In this document: positions 7,289 through 15,971 of the stretch, piece by piece
Position numbering within the stretch: the first letter of the stretch is position 1
Layout of the letters: the number at the start of each line of letters is the position of its first letter
Made by a program: the position numbers and the translations under genes
The notes under the pieces: model-generated
The model's database searches: none
The model's input: the letters and a program-made list of their open reading frames with translations, nothing else
Told to the model about the DNA's origin: nothing
From: Paenibacillus_AM sp052180255
GTDB taxonomy: Bacteria > Bacillota > Bacilli > Paenibacillales > NBRC-103111
Reading direction: 5' to 3'
DNA: 64,000 nucleotides
NCBI RefSeq assembly: GCF_052180255.1
Contig: NZ_CP197466.1
Location: 3,348,001 to 3,412,000, forward strand

Positions 7289-8608
7289 TCATTTGTCAGC
7301 GTTCAAAGATGTGTCTTGGGATGCAGCAATGCGGCTAATCTTCGTAAAGTCTTTCAAGAACAACGAGATGATGATCGCCACTACCAGTAAAATGAACGGC
7401 ACAGCGCTGATCAAATAGCGGAAAGTCGCTTCTGGGTTCGGGCCTGGTTGCTCGCCGCTTACATAACCGAAAATCATACCGACAATCCAAAAGGCCAACA
7501 CAGAGATTAGCCCACTGGAACGTGTAATAAAACCGCCAACGGCGACGTAAATGCCCTCTCGGCGCTTTCCGGTCTTTTCCGTGTCCTGATCGATGATTGT
7601 TCCGGTTAAAACAGGCGGCGTCACCAGAAACCCAGCAAGACCAAAGCCAACGCAAATTCCTGCGACGATTCCGGTAATCAGATCCGAACTAAACCAGAGC
7701 GGAATAACAGAAATCGCATAGACAACGATAGCCAGACGCCAGCTTCTGTACCCACCGAGCTTTTTAATAATCCAATACCATACGAATACAAACGGGATGA
7801 CCGACACGAATACTGCCGCTAGCAAATATGTTATTTCACCTTCCGAGATACCGAGCACGTATTTGCCCCAAAATGGGATTGTCGCGCTGAGCAAACCATT
7901 AACCGTCTGTGCGAACGAGTTGGAGATATTGAAAATCCAAAACTCCTTGTTTTTGAGTGTTTCGCTAAAGCCCTCCACAAACTTGATTTTGGGCTCCTTT
8001 ATCGCTTCTGGATCTTCTTTGATTGAAGAGATGAACCATAGCATAAAAATCGCGAACAAAGCAGCAAACACGACGGACATATTACTATAGCCGATACTTT
8101 CCACAAGTGGCATGGTCAAAATGGAAGCCACTAGTATCGCAACAATCTGGAATCCATTTTGAACGGCTGACGCCTTTGCACGAATGCGATCACCCTGATA
8201 CAGTTCAGGAAGAAGCGCTCCGTAATTGACCCAGATGATCGTCGCGATCGCTTCGAACAATACTATAGCAACTAGAAACCATGCGAACATGCCTGTATTC
8301 GACATCCCACCCGGTACCGAGAACACCATAATGAACGAGAGCATCAATAGCGGGACCGCACCAATTAGCCATGGCTTACGCCGGCCGTATTTGGTTCGCG
8401 TGCGATCCGAGAAGTATCCTGCAAGCGGTTGATTAACCGCATCCCAAATGGTATACACCATGCGCGCGATCGTTGCAAATACGAGGCTGAGCCCCATCAC
8501 ATCGGTATAAAAATAAACATAAAACGTGCTAAACGCCTGACTTGGAATCATCATAGCGAACATGCCAAGCGCATACATGACGGTTGAATTTTGAAATCTT
8601 TTTCCCAT
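7289..8608 (-). CDS. GPH/MFS-family sugar:cation symporter (MelB/YicJ-like)
   Basis: About 439 residues with some twelve hydrophobic helices. The loop SDRTRTKYGRRKPW after helix 2 is diagnostic of glycoside-pentoside-hexuronide symporters such as MelB, XynB and YicJ, which import sugars with H+ or Na+. The ATG at 8608 has GGAGG 7-8 nt upstream; an in-frame ATG at 8653 adds a 15-residue tail and would place the cre site inside the gene. A perfect catabolite-responsive element 23 nt upstream of the ATG indicates CcpA repression. The sugar cannot be read from the sequence and no glycosidase is adjacent. Confidence 0.85.
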   Translation of the reverse strand: MGKRFQNSTVMYALGMFAMMIPSQAFSTFYVYFYTDVMGLSLVFATIARMVYTIWDAVNQPLAGYFSDRTRTKYGRRKPWLIGAVPLLMLSFIMVFSVPGGMSNTGMFAWFLVAIVLFEAIATIIWVNYGALLPELYQGDRIRAKASAVQNGFQIVAILVASILTMPLVESIGYSNMSVVFAALFAIFMLWFISSIKEDPEAIKEPKIKFVEGFSETLKNKEFWIFNISNSFAQTVNGLLSATIPFWGKYVLGISEGEITYLLAAVFVSVIPFVFVWYWIIKKLGGYRSWRLAIVVYAISVIPLWFSSDLITGIVAGICVGFGLAGFLVTPPVLTGTIIDQDTEKTGKRREGIYVAVGGFITRSSGLISVLAFWIVGMIFGYVSGEQPGPNPEATFRYLISAVPFILLVVAIIISLFLKDFTKISRIAASQDTSLNADK

Positions 8609-8630
8609 CAATATTCCTCCAATGATCAAA

Positions 8631-8645
8631 TTGGAAACGTTTTCA
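8631..8645 (-). promoter_or_regulatory. cre site (CcpA operator) ahead of the sugar symporter
   Basis: TTGGAAACGTTTTCA fits the consensus WTGNAANCGNWNNCW at every position on the plus strand and also fits on the minus strand. It lies between the presumed promoter and the ribosome binding site of the symporter gene, a position where CcpA acts as a roadblock or repressor. Confidence 0.8.
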
Positions 8646-8700
8646 TTTATCACTTTCTATTTTAATCCAAAAATTCCCTTTTTAAAAGCAGGCATAGCAT

Positions 8701-8738
8701 AAAAAGGTGAGTCCGCAATGAAGCGTAACTCACCTTTT
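8701..8738 (-). terminator. terminator after the glycosyltransferase gene
   Basis: AAAGGTGAGT pairs with ACTCACCTTT around a 14-nt loop and continues into TTTTTATG on the minus strand, just after the stop at 8753. A T run is also present on the plus strand. Confidence 0.8.
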
Positions 8739-8752
8739 CAAGTTGAACATCT

Positions 8753-10201
8753 TTAGAAGAAATTCCAAGTCGGCAGCCAGCGCAGCCAAGTACTCGAATA
8801 GCTCTTATCAATAACAAGTCCAGACAAAATCGGATAGAACATTAGGAACAAGATAAATGCAAGTGCAAGAATACCATAAGCCAGCCAGCGACGCTGTTTA
8901 CTTTGTTCTGTCCATCGTCCGATAAAGTAGGTCAACATGAGCGTTAAGAACGGAATCGTAGCAAAATAATGGTAGATAAACGTTAAGCGTGGTACTCCAA
9001 CCCATGGCAAGTATTGTGCACCGAAGCAGACAAGCAGGAAGGCAAGCTTCTTACTTCTCTGTTTAATCGCAAAGTAAGCTGTTGCAACCAAAGCAATAAA
9101 TCCGCCCCACCATACGACTGGATTACCGAATGAAATGATCGATGATAGCTTGCCTTCTGGTAGGAAATGTCCTGCGTAGTACCAAATTGGCATCACCATA
9201 AACGGCCATTCGTACCAAGGCGAACCGAATGGATGTGTCGCCACGAGCTTACTGTGATAGTCATACATATGTTTCTGGTAGGAAATTACATCTTTCAGTC
9301 CATGTCCTTCTCCAGGAACCATCATGAACGGAATATAAGAAGCTAGATAAATAAGTGCTGGAACAATCACGAACCAAATGACACACCATCCGAGTGTTAT
9401 TAGCGTTGGCCGCCAGTAAGATCGTGCAGCTTGTTCTAGGTCTGCCCGCTCTTCTTCTGTAAGGCGATCTTCGTTCGCTTCTGCCGCAATCCATACATCT
9501 TCACTCGCAAGTCTAAGCTTCGCTCTACGATGCTCCATATAACGTTCAATGAGTACAAAAAGTAAAAGGAACGCAAGTCCTATACCGCCGTAAATGACGA
9601 TCCACTTAGAAGCCGCGCCAATACCGAAGAATAGCCCTGCAAGACCAAGAGGAATCAGTGTCTTCCACAACTTATCCCGATAAAAATTCATTTGCATGTA
9701 CCGATACATGAAATAGAACATCAAGATGATGAAAAAGACGCCATACACATCAATCGTTGCTATCCGTGTTTGGGCAAAATGCATAAAATCAAAAGCGAAT
9801 AAGAAGGCTGCAATGAAGCCATATCTGGAGCGACCAAACAACCTTTTACCAAACGCATACATGATTGGAATCATGGCAATCCCGAACAATGTTCCGACAA
9901 TACGCCAACCGAATGGATTCATCCCGAAGATGGCAATACCTGCTGAGATGAATACTTTACCAAGTGGCGGATGTGTATTCTCATAGGGTTCGATTTTGTG
10001 TAAATGCTCATACGCCGTACGCGCATGATAAATTTCATCAAAATAAGTGCCATCCATGTAAGTTGGTGAGTACGGTACAATATCTTGTTCATCAATGACC
10101 GAATCTGGTTGACCCTCATCCTCTGGAGATAAATCGTTGCCTACAATGCTTTGAATCGGGAGGGGCTTGTCTGAATTCCCATCAAAAAAAAGCAATTTCA
10201 T
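8753..10201 (-). CDS. PMT/GT39-type glycosyltransferase module (3' part of a split gene)
   Basis: This frame of about 481 residues carries a dolichyl-phosphate-mannose protein mannosyltransferase-like GT-C domain. GTYFDEIYHARTAYEHL contains the catalytic acidic pair, ENTHPPLGK follows, and then come about nine membrane helices. It transfers sugar from a polyprenyl-phosphate donor outside the membrane. It lacks the N-terminal membrane helix a free-standing PMT needs before the DE loop, and its first residues (FFDGNSDKPLP) read as the natural continuation of the discoidin domain in the upstream frame. The two frames overlap across eight T (10184-10191); removing one T fuses them into a protein of about 1,045 residues. 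The ATG at 10201 could allow re-initiation. Confidence 0.75.
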   Translation of the reverse strand: MKLLFFDGNSDKPLPIQSIVGNDLSPEDEGQPDSVIDEQDIVPYSPTYMDGTYFDEIYHARTAYEHLHKIEPYENTHPPLGKVFISAGIAIFGMNPFGWRIVGTLFGIAMIPIMYAFGKRLFGRSRYGFIAAFLFAFDFMHFAQTRIATIDVYGVFFIILMFYFMYRYMQMNFYRDKLWKTLIPLGLAGLFFGIGAASKWIVIYGGIGLAFLLLFVLIERYMEHRRAKLRLASEDVWIAAEANEDRLTEEERADLEQAARSYWRPTLITLGWCVIWFVIVPALIYLASYIPFMMVPGEGHGLKDVISYQKHMYDYHSKLVATHPFGSPWYEWPFMVMPIWYYAGHFLPEGKLSSIISFGNPVVWWGGFIALVATAYFAIKQRSKKLAFLLVCFGAQYLPWVGVPRLTFIYHYFATIPFLTLMLTYFIGRWTEQSKQRRWLAYGILALAFILFLMFYPILSGLVIDKSYSSTWLRWLPTWNFF

Positions 10202-11882
10202 GTACCGCAAATCCCGACTGAATCTGCTTTACCGTGAACTTGACATAACGAGCTTGCACAGACAGCTCCTTCACATTCCAGACGAACACTTTCGTATGAT
10301 CCGATTTCACCTCAAAAGGTTCATTCCACTGCACACCATCATTGGAAAAAGCATACTCATAATCGCCATGACCAGGTCCAATGAACGTATGCACACGATG
10401 AAGTGATGCAGGTTGACCTAGATCAAATACGAGTGAGGAGCCCGCGGCATGCGGTTTCCAGAACGTTTCTGGTGCTTGATGAGAACCCAAGTTAAACAAT
10501 GCAAATACAGAGTAAACAAGCGTAAGCCCAAGCGATAAATACCAATCCTTTTTCTTGAACAAACGGCCTGTCAGACTTGATGCAGCAGCTACTTCTTTTG
10601 CAGAAGGAAAAGATAACCGAATCCCTTCATGAACACCAAATAGCTTTCCACCAAGAATAACGCCATAGATGACTAGTCCAACATTCATCGCTGAAATAAA
10701 CAGCATAAGCACGTCCCATTGCGGGATAAAGTTAATGCCTTTCCACGTCTGGTTCAGAACATAGGCAACATTCACAAAGTGTGTAAACGAGAAGCACACG
10801 AATAATCCCAACAGACGTCGATCTCGAACATAGATCCATGTCATTAATAGCGGAAGCAACGCGTAGAACAAGTAGCGCTCATGCATCTTGATCCCAAATG
10901 TGAACACAGCAGCTAAGAATAGAAAAGAGAAATAAAAGGCCGAACCCTTGATACCGCTGCTTTTAAAATATGTAAACATACCATAAATGAGCGCTGCGAT
11001 CATTAGCAAAGCTCCACATGCTTGGTAAGGGAACCCACCTCCTTCAAGTGCTGCGAAGTTTCCTCCTAATAGCGTCATGAGATTAAATGCATTTAGCGAG
11101 GCATAGTTATATTGACCAAGCGTATTGAAATATAGCTTGAACACCCATGTAACCCCACTTCCCAACATAAACGGAAGCAAGAGTGCAACAACAAGCGCAG
11201 CGCCGCTAAGTACACTTTTGAAAAAAGTCACCCAGCTGCGAGTTCGAATGACTGCGACGAGTAAGAACGGACCGAACAAAAGACCTTGAGGTTTTAATAA
11301 TATCGCAAGTCCAAGTATGACGGCTGCAAGAGATAATCTCCCTTTTTGCAAGATATATAAGAATACAGCGATGACTAGCATAAAGATCGAATCCACTTGC
11401 CCCCATACGGCGGAGTTCACAAGTACCATCGGATTAAGGGCATATAAGGCGGCTATGCCAAGTGAGACATTCTCTGACACATATTTTCGTGCTAATCGAT
11501 AGAGAACGTATGAAGTCACCAGATCAGCTAACATAGCCGGCAGTTTGAACAAGATCAGTGTTGCCGAACTGTCCCAAGCGAGTCCGAATAAATCACGAAT
11601 AGCAGCTAACGTATACAAGACATACATATAACCCGGTGGATAATCCAAAAAGGCTTGCGTCTCATATAGATGTGGCAATCCCCCTGTGTATGCCATGTTT
11701 GCCCATGCCATGAAGGTCTGCACATCAGGTTCGTACCCTTTCCAAATCGGTGCTAAGATCAAGCGGATCACAAGTCCGAAGAGGAGTAATAGCCAGAGCA
11801 GTGTGCTGATCTTAGGTTGCTTCTGGAGCTGAGTTTGCTTCGTATTTTGCATTTTCCGTTGTTGTTTCACGGATTTAGCCAT
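10182..11882 (-). CDS. GT-C membrane glycosyltransferase with C-terminal discoidin-like domain (5' part of a split gene)
   Basis: The 566-residue frame has a basic, Q/K-rich N-terminus, about eleven membrane helices with an acidic loop (YEPDVQTFMAWA), a YPPGYMYVLY motif and an R-rich C-terminal loop typical of GT39/GT87-like GT-C enzymes. After the last helix (about 445-465), residues 470-566 look like an F5/8 type C (discoidin) sugar-binding domain: SLVFDLGQPASLHRVHTF, then YEYAFSNDGVQW, then ARYVKFTV and AVHEIAFF. The domain stops abruptly at TGA inside a T8 run instead of at a domain end. See the 8753-10201 entry for the other half. Probable role: cell-surface polymer or protein glycosylation. 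Confidence 0.75.
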   Translation of the reverse strand: MAKSVKQQRKMQNTKQTQLQKQPKISTLLWLLLLFGLVIRLILAPIWKGYEPDVQTFMAWANMAYTGGLPHLYETQAFLDYPPGYMYVLYTLAAIRDLFGLAWDSSATLILFKLPAMLADLVTSYVLYRLARKYVSENVSLGIAALYALNPMVLVNSAVWGQVDSIFMLVIAVFLYILQKGRLSLAAVILGLAILLKPQGLLFGPFLLVAVIRTRSWVTFFKSVLSGAALVVALLLPFMLGSGVTWVFKLYFNTLGQYNYASLNAFNLMTLLGGNFAALEGGGFPYQACGALLMIAALIYGMFTYFKSSGIKGSAFYFSFLFLAAVFTFGIKMHERYLFYALLPLLMTWIYVRDRRLLGLFVCFSFTHFVNVAYVLNQTWKGINFIPQWDVLMLFISAMNVGLVIYGVILGGKLFGVHEGIRLSFPSAKEVAAASSLTGRLFKKKDWYLSLGLTLVYSVFALFNLGSHQAPETFWKPHAAGSSLVFDLGQPASLHRVHTFIGPGHGDYEYAFSNDGVQWNEPFEVKSDHTKVFVWNVKELSVQARYVKFTVKQIQSGFAVHEIAFF

Positions 11883-11995
11883 TCGTTGCTTCCCCTTTTC
11901 TCATTCATTTCCAGTACTTTTCCTACTTCCTAATATACCAAAGCTTTCGTCTTCTGCCAAAAGCTGTTTGTTCGATACAGTTTCCATCTAAAAAT

Positions 11996-12024
11996 AAATC
12001 CCCGACACTTCTGTCAGGGATTTA
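11996..12024 (-). terminator. terminator after the DUF3934 gene
   Basis: AAATCCCTGACA pairs with TGTCGGGGATTT around a GAAG loop and is followed by ATTTTTAG on the minus strand. Confidence 0.8.
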
Positions 12025-12050
12025 TGCAGGCTCTTTTCTCCAAATGAAGA

Positions 12051-12200
12051 TTAACTATTCGTTTTCTTAGCGTCATTATTCTTCTTAATACCTTTACTTT
12101 TATAAGGCTTTGGAGCGCTCTTCGCTTTATTGGCACTAGCTTGCCAGCGGTTCCAACCCTTCTTGTCCGTACCTCTTCCAGTTCCCTTACCTTTACTCAT
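12051..12200 (-). CDS. small basic DUF3934-type protein
   Basis: The 49-residue lysine- and glycine-rich protein contains GTDKKGWNRWQASANKAKSA and PYKSKG, matching my recollection of the DUF3934 family of small Bacillales proteins of unknown function. I start it at the internal ATG at 12200 (MSKGKGTG), because the 28-residue hydrophobic extension back to 12284 is unlike the family. The composition (many K and R, one tryptophan pair) would suit nucleic-acid binding, but no function is known. Confidence 0.65.
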   Translation of the reverse strand: MSKGKGTGRGTDKKGWNRWQASANKAKSAPKPYKSKGIKKNNDAKKTNS

Positions 12201-12288
12201 ATCATCAACTCCAATGCTCCATGAAATATACAACATCCGAAGCCCTATGTACAGTGAAAAGCTCATCATCTTCAAAAAATGCAAAAAA

Positions 12289-12313
12289 GGAAGTACACCC
12301 TAAGTATACTTCC
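12289..12313 (-). terminator. terminator after the DGQHR gene pair
   Basis: GGAAGTA pairs with TACTTCC around an 11-nt loop and runs into TTTTTTGC on the minus strand, 23 nt after the stop at 12336. Confidence 0.8.
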
Positions 12314-12335
12314 TTTACAAGCAATTTATAAAAAT

Positions 12336-13508
12336 CTATGCCATCGAAGCTAGATCACCGCCTGCGGTATCGACACCTTCAAGCAGGAATTTAACTAACT
12401 TACTATGTTTACGCAACGATTTCTCATGAATTAAATTCATTTTACCGTTATCCTGGGCACCAAAAATGTAGAGTAGCTCCTCATTCTGATGCGACCAGTC
12501 GAATCCATCCAAAATTCGTAGACAGCTTAGCCAATCCGGATTGAACTCCCCATTTTTAAACAAGAATTGATTGGCATACAAGGCGATACTCTCCTGCATC
12601 ACGCGAGAAGCAGAGATGTATTGCGACAATCCCGGCTGTTCAGGCATTAATGGCAATAAAGTGTTAAAGAATCCGTGCAGAACTTCCACATAAAAAGGCA
12701 GTTCCTTACGAACATTGCGCATCAACTCATAAGACGGCTGCATTCTGCCCGAGAATAACATCGTCGTAATGGAATACATCCAAGAATAGCATGTGAAATT
12801 ACGATTAAATGCTGTCAATGAGTTGCGTTTCTCAATGCCTGCTTCTTTCAATAATGGATTGTGATCGCCGATTTGTTGGATGACCAGATTAAGCGGATCG
12901 ATTGAATCGAATGAATGACCAAGCTCTTTAGAAACAAGTTGTACCTTAGAATTAATATCCCCGAACAACTGCTTCTCTTCTTCTTCATTCAGTCCAATAT
13001 AGATTTGAACTGCAAGCTCGGTCTCCATTAAAGCAAGTCGACGCGCTTCCAATTCTTCGATTGATCCTTCCAACTGCTCGATTTCCCGAACCATCTCTTC
13101 TGAATGTCCATCTTTACGCATTTGCAGCTTGAGCGTCACCACTCGTCTAGAATATCTCCGTGCTTCCTTGGTCATTTGCTCGCCAACATAGCCAAGCGCA
13201 AGAATGCGATGCTGACCATCCAGAATACTGAGTTTCGAGCCTTGACGCAGAACCAAATCTTCATCATCTCTTGCAAAAGAACTCACATCCCGCAGCGACA
13301 AAGTCACTGGCCCGAAGAACACTTGATCCAGTTCTCGCTCTTGCAAGTAATTCGCAATTTTTCTACGCTGCATCATACTTAGTTTACGCTGTACCATCGG
13401 ATCGATTGTCGTATAATCAAGCAAATCGCGTACTTTTAAAGCAACAGTCGTTAAACCAAATTTTTCACAAAAAGGATAAATCGTCATTTGCAAACGAAGT
13501 CCGTTCAT
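12336..13508 (-). CDS. DGQHR-domain protein, DndB-like (second of a pair)
   Basis: The 390-residue protein carries the signature DGQHR at residues 97-101 (SILDGQHRILAL) and a second conserved block EEEEKQLFGDIN (about 175-186), both hallmarks of the DndB/DGQHR superfamily. Residues 127-165 are charged and probably coiled coil. In phosphorothioation systems DndB is a DNA-binding repressor, but here no dndA, C, D, E or restriction genes are near. It starts at an ATG that overlaps the stop of the upstream DGQHR gene (TAATG), so the two are translationally coupled and probably act as a pair. Function is unknown. Confidence 0.8.
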   Translation of the reverse strand: MNGLRLQMTIYPFCEKFGLTTVALKVRDLLDYTTIDPMVQRKLSMMQRRKIANYLQERELDQVFFGPVTLSLRDVSSFARDDEDLVLRQGSKLSILDGQHRILALGYVGEQMTKEARRYSRRVVTLKLQMRKDGHSEEMVREIEQLEGSIEELEARRLALMETELAVQIYIGLNEEEEKQLFGDINSKVQLVSKELGHSFDSIDPLNLVIQQIGDHNPLLKEAGIEKRNSLTAFNRNFTCYSWMYSITTMLFSGRMQPSYELMRNVRKELPFYVEVLHGFFNTLLPLMPEQPGLSQYISASRVMQESIALYANQFLFKNGEFNPDWLSCLRILDGFDWSHQNEELLYIFGAQDNGKMNLIHEKSLRKHSKLVKFLLEGVDTAGGDLASMA

Positions 13509-14644
13509 TAGCCAACATCCTCCCCATCTTGAATTAGGAACATATGCTGATCCTGATAAAATCTTGTTAGATGCTGATACGCCTTCGTGATCCTCGAACG
13601 TCTTGGCAAACGATCTTTCTCCTCACCTTGGTAAATGCTATCCCAGTCGATATGAGGTAATATCCGCATGGCATAATTCATCGCATAGCGATTAAATTTC
13701 CCTGTTTTTGTCGCTTCCTGATGGATAAATAACGCGATCGCAATTTGAATATTTTCCGACCATGGCAGCGAGCCTTTGACAGGCTCAGGCAAATACTTCA
13801 GCATGTTTTGAAAATATTCCGTAGCTAACGCATGATGGTCTTCCATCGTCTTTTCTTCATATCGATACCCATTTTGCCTTGCGCTCGATTTCATCCGTCC
13901 CTCGAATAGTCCAATCACAATCTCAATTAACAAATGGTACGTAAATAAAAATTCTGGTCCTTTACCCCGTTCGGAAAAAATATCTACCGGAATTCGCTCC
14001 GTCAATGCTTGCTTCTGTACCAGCTCTGTTGCCATCACATGGTAATAACGACGTTGGTCACGCAGTACCGCAAGGTTTCCACCAATTTTGCGAGGTAATT
14101 TATTAATATCAGAGAACAACTGACGCTCCTGCTTCGCATTAATGTCCATGTATACCATAACGGATGCCGGAAATGCGTATAATCGTCCAAGTTTCTGCGA
14201 AATCTCTTCCATTTTTTCATATTCACGGCGATCCTTGGCTCTTGCCATCTGGCTCTGCAAGCTTTCCATCACCCTACGAAATGCTGCAAGACGATGCTGA
14301 CCATCCACTACATACAACTTCTCAATTGGCTGCAAGCGATATGTCTGCGACTCCTCATCAAAGTGACCCGCTCCACGTGCCGAGAAAATAATCCCCGGGA
14401 AATAAATGGGTTGATTATCCTGCAAATACAATTCAATATAATCAATGAGCTTCGAAAGGTTACGAGGGTTAATGGAACGCTGCACCTCAAGATCCACCTC
14501 ATATATCGAAAATAGCTTGCTCATCGGCAGTGTCGCTGTCAGTGTTTCTTGTCCAAACGTACGCCCTAGCACACCTGGAATCTCCACATAATTGCTAGCC
14601 CGCCCCCTTGTCCATAAATCCGATAAAGAAGAAATAGAATCCAT
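13508..14644 (-). CDS. DGQHR-domain protein, DndB-like (first of a pair)
   Basis: 378 residues from the ATG at 14644, which has AAGGAGG 8 nt upstream; the frame stays open to a TTG at 14671 that lacks a site. DGQHR lies at residues 114-118 (YVVDGQHRLAAF), followed by a helical charged stretch and AKQERQLFSDINKLPRK (about 170-186). The order of motifs is the same as in the downstream neighbour but overall similarity looks low, so the pair is an old duplication or a heterodimer rather than a recent tandem copy. It shares one base with the next start codon. Confidence 0.8.
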   Translation of the reverse strand: MDSISSLSDLWTRGRASNYVEIPGVLGRTFGQETLTATLPMSKLFSIYEVDLEVQRSINPRNLSKLIDYIELYLQDNQPIYFPGIIFSARGAGHFDEESQTYRLQPIEKLYVVDGQHRLAAFRRVMESLQSQMARAKDRREYEKMEEISQKLGRLYAFPASVMVYMDINAKQERQLFSDINKLPRKIGGNLAVLRDQRRYYHVMATELVQKQALTERIPVDIFSERGKGPEFLFTYHLLIEIVIGLFEGRMKSSARQNGYRYEEKTMEDHHALATEYFQNMLKYLPEPVKGSLPWSENIQIAIALFIHQEATKTGKFNRYAMNYAMRILPHIDWDSIYQGEEKDRLPRRSRITKAYQHLTRFYQDQHMFLIQDGEDVG

Positions 14645-14756
14645 TGCTCTTGCCTCCTTCTTGTATTCCAAAATACCTATATACTCTCATTCTGAACAAA
14701 AATGTGATTCTTAAAACATACCGCCCCTAGTATTTAGCTATTTTTGTATAAAAAAA

Positions 14757-14803
14757 GACTGCCTCGTTCATTCAGACGAATCTGATATAAACGTAAGCAG
14801 TCT
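14757..14803 (-). terminator. terminator closing the long B12 gene run
   Basis: AGACTGC pairs with GCAGTCT, with inner CGT/ACG pairing, followed by TTTTTTTAT on the minus strand. It is the first clear terminator downstream of the cobalamin riboswitch. Confidence 0.7.
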
Positions 14804-14812
14804 ATCTATGTT

Positions 14813-15946
14813 CTATATTTTTCCCGTTAATTGATGGACATAAGTCATCATAACACCGAGAAATGCAGCAAGTCCAATATAGGCTATTCCGTACTTCCAA
14901 CGTGTGGAACTCGGCACTTCGTAGTATCGATCATTCATATGGGCACTTAGCGCAACGGTAACAACAACCCTAACGACATACTCGCCATCTGCATCTTGGA
15001 CACGAGTGAAATGAGACGCATACACATGATGGATAACAGATGAAATTTGCAGTTCAATATTTTCTTTAAATCCGATACCTTCCCACTCTACCGTCACAAT
15101 TTGAGTGCCAGCATTTTCACCAGTTAATACGGTATAGGTTGTAAAATCAAGCTCTTTACGATGCGCTTCACCTGGAATAAAGTAACCGTTAGCGTCAAAA
15201 TATTGTTCTGGAATCAAAAATACGGCTGAAGCTTCATGCTGTTTATCCTGCAAGCTCTCTTTGTAACGAATTTCTTTGTATTTCTTATACAAGTCCCAAG
15301 CTGCAAATAGCCAAAGAATACCGAACAAAATGCTCTGTAAATAAAGAATGACCGGAATGGCAACTACAAGTCCAATTGGCCATAACCATCTTGTTACTGC
15401 TGCAGATATTTTACCGCCATCTAGCATTTGAAGCGGCAGCAAATTTATCAAATTAAGTAGAAAACCGATATAAGCAATCGAGTAAAACCCGCGATGATCC
15501 TGCCATATTCCAAGTCCAAATGCAATCAGTGCTCCAATCGTACCGATAAGAGGCCCACCAAATGCAATATAGGCCTCTGTAACCGCATCTCTTGGGTTAC
15601 GCTTCATCCTTACCATTGCACCAATGAACGGGATGAAAAACATACCTGACACTGGCATTCCTTTACGTTTAGCAGCAAAGACATGCCCCAATTCATGAAT
15701 CAATAACATAGCTGCAAGTCCAACGGCAAAATAGAACGGGAAAATGTACGCATAAACACCGATATATAACCCCATACTCAAAAGCGCACTGCCGAATTTA
15801 CCATACTTCAATAACGCGAGTACGACTTTACCTTTAGCTAGAATAAAACCGCCAATCGCAACGAGAAAAAAGAATGGATTCTTCCCACTTTTCTTCTCTT
15901 GATTTGTTTCCAAACCTGGACCTCCCGGCCTTCCACTCATTCCCAT
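14813..15946 (-). CDS. site-2-protease-like M50 zinc metalloprotease
   Basis: The 377-residue membrane protein has H84-E-L-G-H88 (LLIHELGHVFAAKRKG) in a transmembrane segment and the distal zinc ligand D176 in QMLDGGKIS, the M50/S2P arrangement for intramembrane proteolysis. About six helices span residues 25-205, followed by a soluble domain (about 215-345) and a last membrane helix near the C-terminus. It lies 25 nt after the ArsC-like gene and is the last gene of the run that starts at the B12 riboswitch. The substrate is unknown. The extra C-terminal domain and final helix are not part of the minimal S2P fold. Confidence 0.85.
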   Translation of the reverse strand: MGMSGRPGGPGLETNQEKKSGKNPFFFLVAIGGFILAKGKVVLALLKYGKFGSALLSMGLYIGVYAYIFPFYFAVGLAAMLLIHELGHVFAAKRKGMPVSGMFFIPFIGAMVRMKRNPRDAVTEAYIAFGGPLIGTIGALIAFGLGIWQDHRGFYSIAYIGFLLNLINLLPLQMLDGGKISAAVTRWLWPIGLVVAIPVILYLQSILFGILWLFAAWDLYKKYKEIRYKESLQDKQHEASAVFLIPEQYFDANGYFIPGEAHRKELDFTTYTVLTGENAGTQIVTVEWEGIGFKENIELQISSVIHHVYASHFTRVQDADGEYVVRVVVTVALSAHMNDRYYEVPSSTRWKYGIAYIGLAAFLGVMMTYVHQLTGKI

Positions 15947-15971
15947 TCAACTCCCATACCTATTACGTCAT

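Noticed and set aside
10182..10201. Classical -1 programmed frameshift at U UUU UUU in the glycosyltransferase gene
   Set aside because: The downstream frame is reached by +1 (loss of one T), not -1; a -1 slip would read UUG AUG GGA, which is not the PMT frame.
12336..14644. A complete DNA phosphorothioation (dnd) island
   Set aside because: Only two DGQHR proteins are present; no dndA, dndC, dndD, dndE or dndFGH genes flank them.
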